Below, piece by piece: positions 53,049 through 63,425 of a DNA stretch of 64,000 bases (within the stretch, counting starts at the first letter, position 1; the number at the start of each line of letters is the position of its first letter). The notes beneath the pieces are model-generated. The model had not been told where the DNA came from. It worked only from the letters and a program-made list of their open reading frames with translations, and made no database searches. A program made the position numbers and the translations under genes. The DNA is from Aristolochia californica. Lineage: Eukaryota; Streptophyta; Magnoliopsida; Piperales; Aristolochiaceae. The DNA is taken from NCBI GenBank assembly GCA_029961685.1, contig JARWKL010000001.1:24440295-24504294 (forward strand), given 5' to 3'.

Positions 53049-56000
53049 CATGGATTTTTAACTGAGTCTTGACTCTCAATCCATAAGTCATTTCTTTGGG
53101 TAATATAGCCCGTTACGCATGATAAATCACTATACAATCATCTATGATAGTTGGGTCAACTTTTTGTAGATGGGCAAAATAATGGCTTGTATGACTTGGG
53201 TAAATATCCCACCGCACGTTCACTTGAGAATTTAATGAGCGTTTGTTATTCTCTTCAAAAGCATTGGATCCATAAGTGATTTGCATCTTTAACATGTTTC
53301 AAATATGCAAATCCATTTTTTAAACATGTGCGGAGGAAATCTCTTTCTTATAAAATTCCAAGTAGTGAGGGTTGAAATAGTGGAATTTTCCGAACTTGAA
53401 CAACAAAACTGTTGTATTCATTTGTGGTGTGTGAATAAATTTTCTTTACTTACATTGTATATTGTTTTAAATTATTTTCCGTACATGAACTCTAAAATTT
53501 TCATTTTGTTGTGATCTATTTGCCTTTTTGGTTGACGAGATGAAGGGAGAGCAAAAACTCAAAGTTTTGATTTATGAACAAAGCGTACATCTAAAATGAA
53601 AATGCACAGTGCACAAATATAGAGCGAGATAATTCCAAAGAGTTTCTTTAATTTTTAGGGATTTTAAGGTCTTTCTAGTTTTTATATATAAGGTTTTGCA
53701 ATCATCGGGAAAAAGCGGGAAGCAAGGATTTTTTACTGAGTGTTGACTCCCAATCCATAAGTCATTTCTTAGGGTAATATAACCCGTTACGCACGATAAA
53801 TCACTTTACAATCATATATGATCATTGGGTCAGCTTTTTGTAGATCAAGAAAATAATGGCTTGTTTGACTCGGGTAAATATCCACCGCACGTTCACTTGA
53901 GAATTTAATGAGCATTTGCTATTCTTTTCAAAAGCTTTGGATCCATAGGTGATTTGCATCTTTAACATGTTTCAAACATTCAAATCCATTTTTTAAGCAT
54001 GTGTGGAGGAAATCTCTTTCTTATAAAATTCCAAGCTGTTAGGGTTGTACTAGTGGAATTTCCCAAACTTGGACAACAAAACTTTTGTATTCATTTCTGG
54101 TGTGTGAATAAATTTTCTTTATTTACATTCGTTATTGTTTTAAATTTTTTTCCGTACATGAACTCTGAAATTTTCATTTTGTTGTGATCTATTTGCCTTT
54201 TTTTTTTACGGGATGAAGGAAGAGTGAAAACTCAAAGTTTTGATTTATAAAAGGATTGTACATCTGAAATGAAAATGCACAATGTACAAAAGTAGAGCGA
54301 GATAATTCCAAAGAGTTTCTATAATTTTAAGGGATTCTATGGTCTTTTTAGTTTGTTTATATCAGATTTTGCAATCGTCGGGAATAAGAGGAAGCAGTGA
54401 TTTTTAACTGAGTGTTGATTCCCACTCCATAAATCATTTCTTAGGGTAATATAGCCCGTTACGCTTGATAAATCACTTTACAATCATCTATGATCGTTGG
54501 GTCAGCTTTTTGAAGATGGGCAAAATAATGGCTTGTTTGACTCGAATAAATATCCCACCGCACGTTCACTTGAGAATTTAATGAGCATTTGTTATTCTCT
54601 TCAAAAGCTTTGGATCCATAGGTGATTTGCATATTTAACATGTTTCAAACATGTATATCCATTTTTAAAGCATGTGTGGAGGAAATCTCTTTCTTATAAA
54701 ATTCCAAGCTGTTAGTTTTTATTAGTGGAATTTCCCAATCTTGGACAACAAAACTTTTGTGTTCATTTGTGGTGTGTGAATAAATTTTCTTTACTTACAT
54801 TTTTTATTGTTTTAAATTTTTTAACACCAAAATTTTCATTTTGTTGTGGTCTATTTGCCTTTTTGGTTTACGGGATGAACGGAGAGTGAAAACTCAAAGT
54901 TTTGTTTTAAGAAAAAAGAGTACACCTAGGATGGAAATGCACAATGCACAAATGCAGAGAGAGATAATTCCAATGAGTTTCTGTAATTTTTAGGGATTGT
55001 AAGCTCTTCTTAGTTTTTATTTATCAGGTTTTGCAATCGACGGGAAAAAGGGGGAGGCAGGGAGTTTTAACTGAGTCTTGACTCCAAATCCATAAGTCAT
55101 TTTTTAGGGTAATATAGCCCGGTACGCTTGATAAATCACTTCACAATCATCAATGATCGTTGGGTCAGCTTTTTTTAGATGGGCAAAATAATGGCTTGTT
55201 TGACTCGAGTAAATATCCCACCGCACTCACTTGAGAATTTAATGAGCGTTTGTTATTCTCTTCAAAAGCTTTGGATCCATAGGTGATTTGCATCTTTAAC
55301 ATGTTTAAAACATGCATATCCATTTTTAAAGCATGTGTGGAGGAAATCTCTTTCTTATAAAATTCCAAGCGGTTAGGGTTGAACTAGTGGAATTTCCCAA
55401 ACTTGGACAACAAAACTTTTGTATTCATTTGTGGTGTGTGAATAAATTTTCTTTACTTTCATTTGTTATTGTTTAAATTTTTTTCCGCTCATGAACTCTA
55501 AAATTTTCATTTTGTTGTGATCTATTTGCCTTTTTGGTTTACGGGATGAAGGGAGAGCGAAAACTCAAAGTTTTGATTTATGTAAAATGTGTACATCTAA
55601 AATGAAAATGCACAGTGCACAAATGTAGAGCGAGATAATTCTAAAGAGTTTCTGTAATTTTTAGGGATTTTAAGGTCGTTTTAGTTTTTATATATTAGGT
55701 TTTGCAATCATCGGGAAAAAGGGGGAAGCAGGGATTTTTAACTGAGTGTTGACCCCCAATCCATAAGTCATTTCTTAGGGTAATATAGCCTGTTACGCAT
55801 GATAAATCACTTTACAATGATCTATGATCGTTGGGTCAGCTTTTTGTAGATGGGCAAAATAAAGGCTTGTTTGACTCGGGTAAATATCCCACCACTCGTT
55901 CACTTGAGAATTTAATGAGTGTTTGTTATTCTTCTCAAAAGCTTTGGATCCATGGGTGATTCGCATCTTTAACATGTTTTAAACATGCAAATCCATTTTT

Positions 56001-56096
56001 TATGCATGTGTGGAGGAAATCTCTTTCTTATAAAATTCCAAGCTGTTAGGGTTGACCTAGTGGAATTTCCCAAACTTGGACAACAAAACTTTTTTA
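53049..56096 (+). repeat. Satellite block 11: units 81-85, array end in this window
   Basis: Units start at 53049 A, 53723 A, 54395 B, 55058 B front with A tail, and 55729 A. Unit 85 stops at monomer offset about 368, inside the CAAAACTTTT stretch, where the retrotransposon begins. Its TTTTAAACATGC, TTGACCTAGTGG and six-T variants match unit 62, so the six T at 56,090-56,095 are satellite sequence. Confidence 0.87.
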
Positions 56097-57446
56097 ACGG
56101 GAAGCAAGGGTCATATCCACAGGGAGGACTGAATTTTGTGTATTCTTAAATCAACTAGCCTAACCAAATATGATGAATTAATATGAACTAAACACTAATT
56201 GTATCCTAAATTATCAAGCAATCATCTGGTTAAATACTTGCACAATAGGAAACGTCAACTCTGGATTTTATGGTGATTCGTGCCTCTCTCGAGCGCCACG
56301 TAACCACAAATCCAATTTCTCAATCCTTACGTCTATCCCATCTCGGGTGCATAGAGTGAAAGATAGAAATCAGATTAAAATACCAAAATCCAACCTCAAT
56401 TATAATCCGACCTTAATTAGCTAATTTAATCAAATATCCAGAAAACAAATATTCAATAAACATTAATTATCAAATCAGATTCAATTAACATTCAAAACCT
56501 AAGTTCAAACTATATAAAAACTAAATTCAATAATGATGAATTACTCCCTTTCTTCGTCCTCTCGCTCGGGCAGCAACTCATTCTCACGGGTGCTGCAATT
56601 TCCCGAAATCAATGGCTTCGGGTTGGCAAGAGTGAGTGGCCGGAGGTAGAGACGACGCCGGCGACGACGGTTAGAAGCCGACGGGAGGTAACGTCCGGCG
56701 AAGAGCGAAACAGAGCTGACATTCTCTAACCGGCTCTCTCGAGTCTCGGTTGGAGTCGGTATGGCTCCAGGACTGGTCGGAATATGTGATAGACGCCAGA
56801 GGATGGTCGGAAAGCGGGATTGGCACCGGAGAAGCCCTCTCGGATCACTTCTCGGCCTGGCGAGCGACGACTGTCGAACTCACCTTGACGGAGACTCTCT
56901 CGAGCTCTCCTCGGGTTTGTTCTCGGTTGCTGGACAGCGGTGGACGATGGTGGACGACGGTGGGGCGGCAAAAGGTATTGACCTAGCGAACGACGGTGGG
57001 GAACTCCTCTCGGGTCCTCCCTTGTTTCTGGTCAAAAACCTCTGTTTTGGTCTCCGTTTCTATTTTCTCTTCACGCTGCCTTCAACCCCCTTCGTTCTAT
57101 GCTTCCCTTTGCTTTAAATATGATTTTTCTTATTTTAAAACGATTTGCCCTAGAAATTACCTCCATTTCGCTAAGGGCATTTTGGTAAATATCTTCTTCT
57201 CCACCCAAATTCTCCTGAAATTCCATAATTGAATCTATAAAAAGTATTTCCGGAAGAAATAAAACTAAAAAATAATGAAATATAATTTAGGAGAGAGAAA
57301 TATGCAATATCGACAGTGATTAATGACAAATTCAATAAATGCTCATTTCATTTGAAAACCGATAAGTAACCACCTATAACACAATTATAAAGATTATTCT
57401 ATTATAATTAACCTAGTTCTCATGTCAAAATATGGCATCTATCACA
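56097..57446 (-). repeat. 3' LTR (possibly truncated at the satellite side)
   Basis: In element sense the LTR begins TGTGATAGATGCC at 57,446 (or TGATAG at 57,444), immediately after the purine tract, so the start is well placed. It ends at the satellite junction at 56,097 with ACCCTTGCTTCCCGTT, which does not end in the usual CA. Either the last bases are lost or the junction arose by recombination. It has AT-rich ends and a GC- and CpG-rich centre (about 56,560-57,080). The left part contains CCTCCCTGTGGATATGACCC, a type of sequence I associate with the 3' end of LTRs in related plant elements. Open frames of 118 and 81 aa in the GC-rich part have no recognisable product. The assignment would be settled by comparison with the 5' LTR. 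Confidence 0.65.
57113..57120 (-). promoter_or_regulatory. Candidate LTR TATA box
   Basis: In element sense the sequence TATTTAAA lies about 330 bp into the LTR, followed by a rise in GC content. This is the layout expected for a U3 promoter followed by R/U5. It is motif-based only. Confidence 0.35.
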
Positions 57447-57463
57447 CCCCCAAACCTAAATCT
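57447..57463 (-). other. Polypurine tract next to the 3' LTR
   Basis: In element sense the sequence is AGATTTAGGTTTGGGGG, ending directly at the TGTGATAG LTR start. A G-rich purine tract at this place is the plus-strand primer of LTR retrotransposons, so it supports the LTR boundary. Confidence 0.7.
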
Positions 57464-58597
57464 TTGCTAGTCCCTAGCAAAACAACAATCGAACCAAAAT
57501 TAAGCCTAAGAAAACAAAATGCCACTTTCGTAGGGAGCACGATTGCATTTAGCGCATGCAACAAGCCGTTAAACCCCTACTCTGTAGTAGTGGATGAGTT
57601 ATGTCTCGTGAGGGTTTGCATGGAATTTTCCCACAAAATTTATCTAAATCCATAATATAAAAAGAAAAACTGAAGAAAATTTACTCCTCATTAGCATATG
57701 ACTAACACTTAGTATCGTAAAATATCTGAAAATCATATGAGATCTTGCGAAATATTAAAACTTGTGTAAAATATAGCCTATTATCAATCCAAATACACTC
57801 ATTGTTACTCCACCTGAACCAATGTGACCCATAAGCTATTACTTCAACAAAACAAAGAGGCAGCAGATAACAATAAAATCCTGGTCACATCACAATTAAG
57901 AGAAAATAGTAAAGTAAGTCTGTTGTCTTACAATCTCACAAAAGAAATATACCAATTTCAATCTTGACTTGCAACTTCTTTCAAATTACAATTCATCATT
58001 AAAGTTAAAGAAACATCCTTGCTTCCAGATTTAAAACCATTTTACGCTATTACCAGTGCACTTTTGCTATTACCAGCGTAATTTTTGTTTCACTGAATAC
58101 TTTTGGTTTTACCACCATTTTGTATTCGTCTTCACTGCACATGCACTTATTTTTAAGTAATCGACTGTTCCGGTGCATGTCCCTGGGTTTGCCCAGGCTG
58201 TTTCTGAAGTTATCTGTCTTTTGCAAGCAAGAGCATTTCCATTTGCATTCATACATTACAACAAGGAATTTCACTGAGGTATAAAAAGGAATGACTTCAA
58301 ACAGGCATACAAGACTATTCAGACTAACATAGATCAACACTAGATTTACATGTTCACTTTTGCAACTAAGTTCCAAGTCTAATGCAATAGTAAGTTATCC
58401 CACTGAATTCTCATGGATCACAACAATTGAAATCAGATTTCTAATAGGCATATTCTACACAGTTTTACGATCATTTTCGAAACACATTTGAGCAACTTAT
58501 TTTAACTCTACTAATGTTAACCACATACTAAGAGGAGTAATTTTAAAACCACGAACAAAAATCGAAAGAAAATTATTGCTAAGACATAAAAGAGTCA

Positions 58598-58637
58598 TTG
58601 CCCCCCAAACCTAAACCTGACATTGTCCTCAATGGGG
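58598..58637 (-). other. Second polypurine-tract-like motif
   Basis: In element sense a CCCCATTGAGGACAATGTC block is followed by AGGTTTAGGTTTGGGGGGC. The AGGTTTGGGGG core repeats the true tract at 57,447-57,463, about 1.15 kb downstream in the element. From memory, similar GAGGACAATG...TTTGGGGG sequences are conserved after pol in plant Athila/Tat elements; this is to be checked against alignments. Confidence 0.5.
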
Positions 58638-59013
58638 AAAAGTTAAAACACTATAACGGCTACAAAAAAAAAAGAATAATAAAGACCCCCAGGAATGATA
58701 CATAGTCTCCCTCGAAGAAGATTTACTCGTATCAGCCATACCCGTAGGTAATCATCCGTAGATGAAACCGCTATCCCACATCACACTTTGAAGAAATCTC
58801 CATGTGACTGGCCATTGAAGGCAGCAGGAATCACGTGCTGAACACAAGTCCTTAAGTTACTCACCATAAGGTTTTCATTCAATACTTCAAGATCGAACTG
58901 GTCAATCCCAGAACGGTTGTTTGAGTACAGACCTCTCAAACTAGGGACCAAAAGTCTGGTCATCGACTACCGGAACCATTTATGCTCTCAGCCGGCAAAA
59001 GAGTATGAATAAA

Positions 59014-59040
59014 CCAAAAAAATAAAATAAAAATAAAAAT
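59014..59040 (+). repeat. A-rich simple repeat (AAAAT-like)
   Basis: A short imperfect run of AAAAAAT / AAAAT units within the non-coding 3' region of the element. It is low-complexity with no further feature. Confidence 0.7.
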
Positions 59041-59140
59041 GTAATGTACAAAGGGATAGAAACGTGGGGATTGCCCACAATGTGCTAAGTTTAGAGTCGT
59101 AAGCAAGACTCTGACGCATTCAAGATGAAATGATAGGTTC

Positions 59141-60482
59141 CTACAAGAAAATCACCATCACCTCCTTCGGTGTGGGGACATTCTCAAGATACGGTTTGAG
59201 CCTCTGACCGTTAACTTTGAAGATCGACCCGTCTCCATGATTGCAGATCTCAATAGCGCCATGAGGAAACACTTGTGTAACTTCAAATGGACCGGACCAC
59301 TTGGATCTTAGCTTCCCTGGAAACAAATGCAATCGTGAGTTATAAAGTAAAACATTCTGCCCAACAGTAAAAGACTTGCAAAAAATAGATTTATCATGTA
59401 AAAGCTTTGTTCGCACTTATACAGTTTGGCATTCTCATAAGCATCATGACGTATCTCCTCCAACGCATTCAATTGCAACTTTCTCTCCTCACCCGCTTGA
59501 GTTAAATCAAAATTTAAAGCCTTAATGGCCCAATAAGCTCTATGCTCAAGCTCAACAGGTAGATGACATGCTTTGCCAAACACTAGGCAAAATGGAGACA
59601 TCCCAATAGAAGTCTTATAAGCGGTTCGATAGGCCCATAAAGCATCGTCCAATCGAGTGGACCAATCTTTCCTATCAAAGCAAACCGACTTCTCCAAAAT
59701 CCGTTTGATCTCCCTATTAGAAATTTCCACTTGACCACAAGTTTGCGGGTGGTACGGAGTGACACCCGATGAGTGATGGAATATTTCTTCAATAAGGACT
59801 CAAATGCTCTGTTACAAAAATGAGATCCCCCATCACTGATGATCGCTCTCGGGGTACCAAATCGATGAAAGATATTTTATTTTAAAAACTTTACCACCAA
59901 TTTGTGATCATTTGTGTTACATGATATAGCTTCAATCCATTTAGAGACATATTCAACAGCAACAAGGATGTATAGATAGCCGAACGAGACAGGAAAAGGA
60001 CCCATGAAGTCAATACCCCACACATCAAACAATTCAACAATAAGAATGGGGTTAAGAGGCATCATGTTCTTCCTAGACAAACAACCTGTTCGTTGGCATT
60101 TATCACACACCTAACAAAAATCATGGGCATCTCTAAATAATGAAGGCCAATAGAAACCACATTGTAAGACTTTAGCCGCTGTCTTTCTAGCACCAAAATG
60201 TCCACCACATGTGTGGGAATGACAAAATTCAAGAATGTTGGCAAAGTCTTGCTCATGTACACAACGCATAATGACTTGGTCAGAACACACCTTGAACAAA
60301 TAAGGGTCATCCCAAAAAAAATGTTTGACTTGGGAAAAGAATTTCAACCTATCTTGTTTACTCCAATAATCAGGAATCTTATGAGTTACAAGATAGTTGA
60401 CTATGTCAGCAAACCAAGGCAACTGGGATACTTGGAGAAGTTGTTCATCAGGAAAGGAATCATTTAAAGGAAGGAATCCTTC
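59141..60482 (-). pseudogene. pol (IN): Integrase domain of pol, broken
   Basis: The integrase part of gag-pol, which joins element DNA into the host chromosome. The N-terminal zinc-binding domain is visible as H-x6-H (CHSHTCGGHFG) and a C-x2-C whose first inner codon is a TAG stop (60,111-60,113). The catalytic core shows the first Asp in [10 protein letters not shown] (about 60,009-60,011), the second in AIISDGGSHF (about 59,832-59,834) and the Glu in [11 protein letters not shown] (59,725-59,727), so the D-D-E set is recognisable. The C-terminal part reads [22 protein letters not shown] and NGQRLKPY, with no chromodomain after it. Breaks: TAG at 60,111, TAA at 59,877 and one-base losses near 59,762 and 59,415. 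It is in frame with the RNase H segment upstream. It is a clear pseudogene and no functional enzyme is possible from this copy. Confidence 0.9.
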
Positions 60483-61184
60483 CTAAGGTACTACACAGAT
60501 CCTAGATAGATGATCAGCAACAACATTCTCACAACCCTTCTTATCTTGAATCTCAAGGTCAAATTTTTGCAATTGCAAGATCCATCTAATCAAGTGAGGT
60601 TTAGTGTCCTTGATGGATAATAAGTACTTCAAAGCAGAATGATCAGTGAACACTATAACCTTTGACCCTAACAGATATGATCTGAATTTGTTCAAGGCAA
60701 ACACAACTGCTAGCAACTCCTTCTCAGTGGTAGTGTAATTCAATTGAGCATCATGAAGAGTTTGGCTAGCATATTGAATGACACAGGGCATTTTATCCGT
60801 CTTTTGCCCCAAAACAGCCCCCAATGCATAGTCAGAGGCATCACACATCAACTCAAAAGGCAAAGACCAAATAGGGGGTTGGACAATGGGTGCAGTGAAC
60901 AAACATTTCTTCAGTGTTTCAAAAGCATGAATACAAGCATCATCAAAGGCGAAAGCAACATCTTGAGCAAGTAAATTCGTCAAAGGACGAGAAATTTTGC
61001 TAAAGTCTTTAATGAAACGCCTATAGAACCCAGCATGGCCAAGGAAAGAACACACCCCCTTCACAGAAGTAGGTGGTGGCAGATTGGCAATTAGGTCAAC
61101 CTTGGCTTTGTCCACTTCTACACCCCACTCAGACACTACATGTCCTAAAACAATTCCTTCTTTCACCATGAAGTGGCATTTTTC
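60483..61184 (-). pseudogene. pol (RT-RH): Reverse transcriptase C-terminus and RNase H, between two stops
   Basis: This segment continues the frame of the preceding reverse transcriptase after a TAG stop at 61,185-61,187. It holds the RT thumb/connection ([18 protein letters not shown], then [18 protein letters not shown]) and a full-looking RNase H domain. The RNase H catalytic acidic residues are seen in [36 protein letters not shown] and VVADHLSRI (roughly residues 110, 151, 176 and 219 counted from the internal Met at 61,169). RNase H degrades the RNA strand of the RNA-DNA hybrid during reverse transcription. The segment ends at a second TAG (60,483-60,485), after which the same frame continues into integrase. 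Domain identity is certain; activity is not expected. Confidence 0.92.
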
Positions 61185-63425
61185 CTAATTCAAGACTAAA
61201 TTGGACTTAATGCAACGGGACAATACGAGTGAAAGATTGTGCAGACATGTATCAAAACTAGAGTCAAACACAGAAAAGTCATCCATAAAGACCTCGAAAA
61301 ATTCACCAATCATGTCAGAAAAGATACTCATCATGCACCGTTGGAAAGTGGCGGGCACATTGCATAAACCAAAAGGCATGTGTCTGTAAGCATAGGTGCC
61401 AAACGGACACGTGAATGTGGTCTTTTCCTGGTCTTCTGGAGCAATGGGAATTTGATTGTAGCCGGAGTATCCATCTAAGAAGCAATAAAAATTGTGGCTG
61501 GCCAATCGCTCTAGTACCTGATCAATGAAAGGTAGTGGGAAGTGATCCTTCCTAGTGGCGGAATTAAGTTTTCTATAGTCAATGCAGACACGCCACTTGG
61601 TGGTAGTTCTTGTGGGAATCAATTCACCACTCTCATTTTTCATTATCGTTATCCCCCCTTTCTTAGGGACAACTTGAATTGGACTCACCCAGGTGCTATC
61701 GGAAATAGGGTAAATGATTCCTATCACAAGCAACCTGATGACTTCTTCTCTCACAACCTCCAGCATATGGGGATTTAACCTACATTGCATCTCACGTGAG
61801 GCTTTAGTCCCCTCCTCCAAATGAATACGATGCATGCATATGGAGGGGCTAATCCCTTTTAAGGCATCAAGAGTCCACCCCAATGCCTCTCTGTGTGCTT
61901 GTAAAACTTCAGTCAATTGTTCCTCCTGCTCAGTACTCAAATAAGAGGAAATAATGACTGGTAATGAGTTCATGGGTCCCAAGAACGCATAATTCAATGT
62001 GGGAGGAAGTGTCTTAAGGTCTAGCTTGGAAGTTTCAAGAGGTTTGTCCAAGTCAAAAGGAAGATCCTGTGGATGTTCAGTTGTGATAACCTCATAAGCT
62101 TCCTCCAACAGAGGTACATAATTGAGTAAAGAATTATGCTCTCGAAAATATGTTTCCTCATCAAAATAGTCCATGTCTAAAGATGTTATGCAAGATTCAA
62201 AAGATTCAAGAGTGGATTCGTTATCAAGCATAACAGTTTCTATATTAAATGCAGGACTCAGATCATCAGATTCAAGTGGGTGGTGCCCGGCATTAAATAC
62301 ATTCAATGAGACCTTAAAATTTCCAAAAGACAACTCCAACTCACCACTTTTACAATGAATGATAGCATTAGATGTGGCTAAGAAGGGACGTCCTAGGATG
62401 ACAGGAATTTGGTTGGTCACATTGACTACTGGTTCTGTATCAAGAACAATGAAATCAACCGGGAACAGAAATTTGTCCACTTTTATCAAAACATCTTCAA
62501 CTATTCCTCGTGGTATCTTGACACAACGGTCAGCTAGTTGAAGTGTGATGGGAGTAGGCTTCAATTCCCCAAAACCTAATTGCTGGCACACAAAGAAAGG
62601 AAGCAAATTCACACTTGCCCCTAAGTCAAGAAGAGCTCTCTGGATGGTATGTTCACCAATGACACATGAAATTGTGGGACATCTAGGATCTTTAACTTTA
62701 GGAGGAGTGTTATGCTTCAGAATTGAGCTTACATTCTCAGTAAGAAAGACCTTTTTGTTAACATGTTGTTTTCTCTTCTGTGTACAAAGGTCTTTCAAAA
62801 ATCGGGCATAGGCAGGCACTTGCCTAATAGCATCAAGAAGTGGAATGTTAATGTGAACCTTACTAAACAGTTCCAACGTTTCATGCATGCTATCTCCTTT
62901 CCTAGGTGGGCCCGATGACCTCTGCGGATAAGGAGCTAATGGGACTAGGTTAGAGATCTGCTTTGTTGTTGGTGGAGAACTTGGAGGTTCTTCACTCAAT
63001 GATGTGTCCCCATTGTCATCCATTGACTCCTTAGACTTAGTGGTCCCTACCCCATTGTTCAACTCACGACCACTCCTAAGGGTGGTTATGGCTTTGGCTT
63101 GCTCATGGTGGGGTTTGGAACTCAACTCACTCTCATGTGTGCTTTTGGGGTTAGGAATGGTTTGACTCGGGAGTCTATTTTGTGCTTGTTCACTCATGTG
63201 GCTGGCCAACTGACTCACTTGTATTTCAAGTTTAGCAATGGAGGACTGTGTATTCTGCATGAATAATTGAAGTGTATCCTCAAGTGAAGGTTTTTGTGGA
63301 ATCAATGGTTGTTGAGTGAAGTGTGGGCGCGGAGCTTGGGGTTGAGTAAACCCTGGAGGACCCCCAACCTGTGGGCCCTTGGACCATGAGAAATTTGGGT
63401 GCCTAGCCCAACCCGGATTATATGT
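61185..63425 (-). pseudogene. pol (PR-RT): Gag C-terminal linker, aspartic protease and reverse transcriptase, ended by a nonsense codon
   Basis: The longest open stretch of the element. The frame continues directly from gag across a TAA (63,426-63,428): translation after that stop reads TYNPGWARHPNFSWS, an Athila-type gag C-terminus. Residue numbers below start at 63,305. A Ser/Pro-rich linker covers about 40-140. The aspartic protease has its active site at ALLDLGASVNLL (Asp 227) and the flap/ILGRPF region near 303-308, and processes the polyprotein. Reverse transcriptase starts near 500, with WRVCIDYRKLN, FLDGYSGYNQI (Asp 611), MPFGLCNVPATFQRC and VFMDDFSVF (Asp 675 and 676), so all three catalytic Asp are present. 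The Val in CNVPATF replaces the Ala usual in this family. Translation halts at TAG 61,185-61,187, inside the conserved segment after SNLVLN. The start at 63,305 is a TTG codon inside a longer frame, not a real initiation site. Confidence 0.92.

Larger units (their letters stand above)
1..56096 (+). repeat. Satellite array, ~665-bp monomer, 84 full units plus one partial
   Basis: Seen directly: the block beginning with CAGGGATTTTTAACTGAG recurs about every 664-674 bp, at 1, 674, 1339, 2009, 2673, 3325, 3988, 4660, 5325 and so on to 55,729, always in the same orientation. Two subfamilies exist, A (about 673 bp) and B (about 664 bp), told apart by fixed differences in the middle and 3' third. 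The array starts before the window (base 1 happens to fall at a monomer start) and is cut at 56,096 by a retrotransposon. Nearly every monomer carries adjacent HindIII and BamHI sites (AAGCTTTGGATCC). The monomer is AT-rich, lacks recognisable coding or RNA genes, and I do not recognise the family. A centromeric, pericentromeric or subtelomeric heterochromatin location is inferred from array size and the inserted Athila-like element, not shown. Confidence 0.97.
57464..59140 (-). other. Long 3' non-coding region between integrase and LTR
   Basis: About 1.7 kb with no substantial coding frame. Some Athila elements carry an envelope-like gene here, but I see none: the longest minus-strand frame (58,050-58,376, 108 aa) has no recognisable domain, and a 60-aa frame at 58,781-58,963 is also unrecognised. 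The region is AT-rich. It contains a second polypurine-like motif at 58,598-58,637 and an A-rich simple repeat near 59,016. It may be a non-coding leader to the LTR or the remnant of a lost gene. Confidence 0.6.

Noticed and set aside
738..55975. Dozens of 60-108-codon open frames on both strands with peptides such as MCGGNLFLIKFQAV or YGSKAFEENNKRSL
   Set aside because: They repeat at the monomer period, overlap each other on opposite strands, mostly lack an ATG at the stated start (TTG is common), have no domain, and are broken irregularly. They are by-products of the satellite.
1..56096. CRISPR-like or phage-like regular repeats
   Set aside because: The repeats are ~665 bp, contiguous, without unique spacers, and sit next to a plant retrotransposon.
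56726..57117. Open frames of 118 aa (plus) and 81 aa (minus) in the GC-rich segment
   Set aside because: They lie inside the putative LTR, overlap each other, are low-complexity in composition and have no recognisable product.
58050..58376. 108-aa minus-strand frame as an envelope-like protein
   Set aside because: There is no signal peptide plus transmembrane layout and no recognisable motif, and it is far shorter than known env-like frames.
60198..62811. Plus-strand frames of 60-89 aa opposite pol
   Set aside because: They are antisense shadows of the gag-pol frame.
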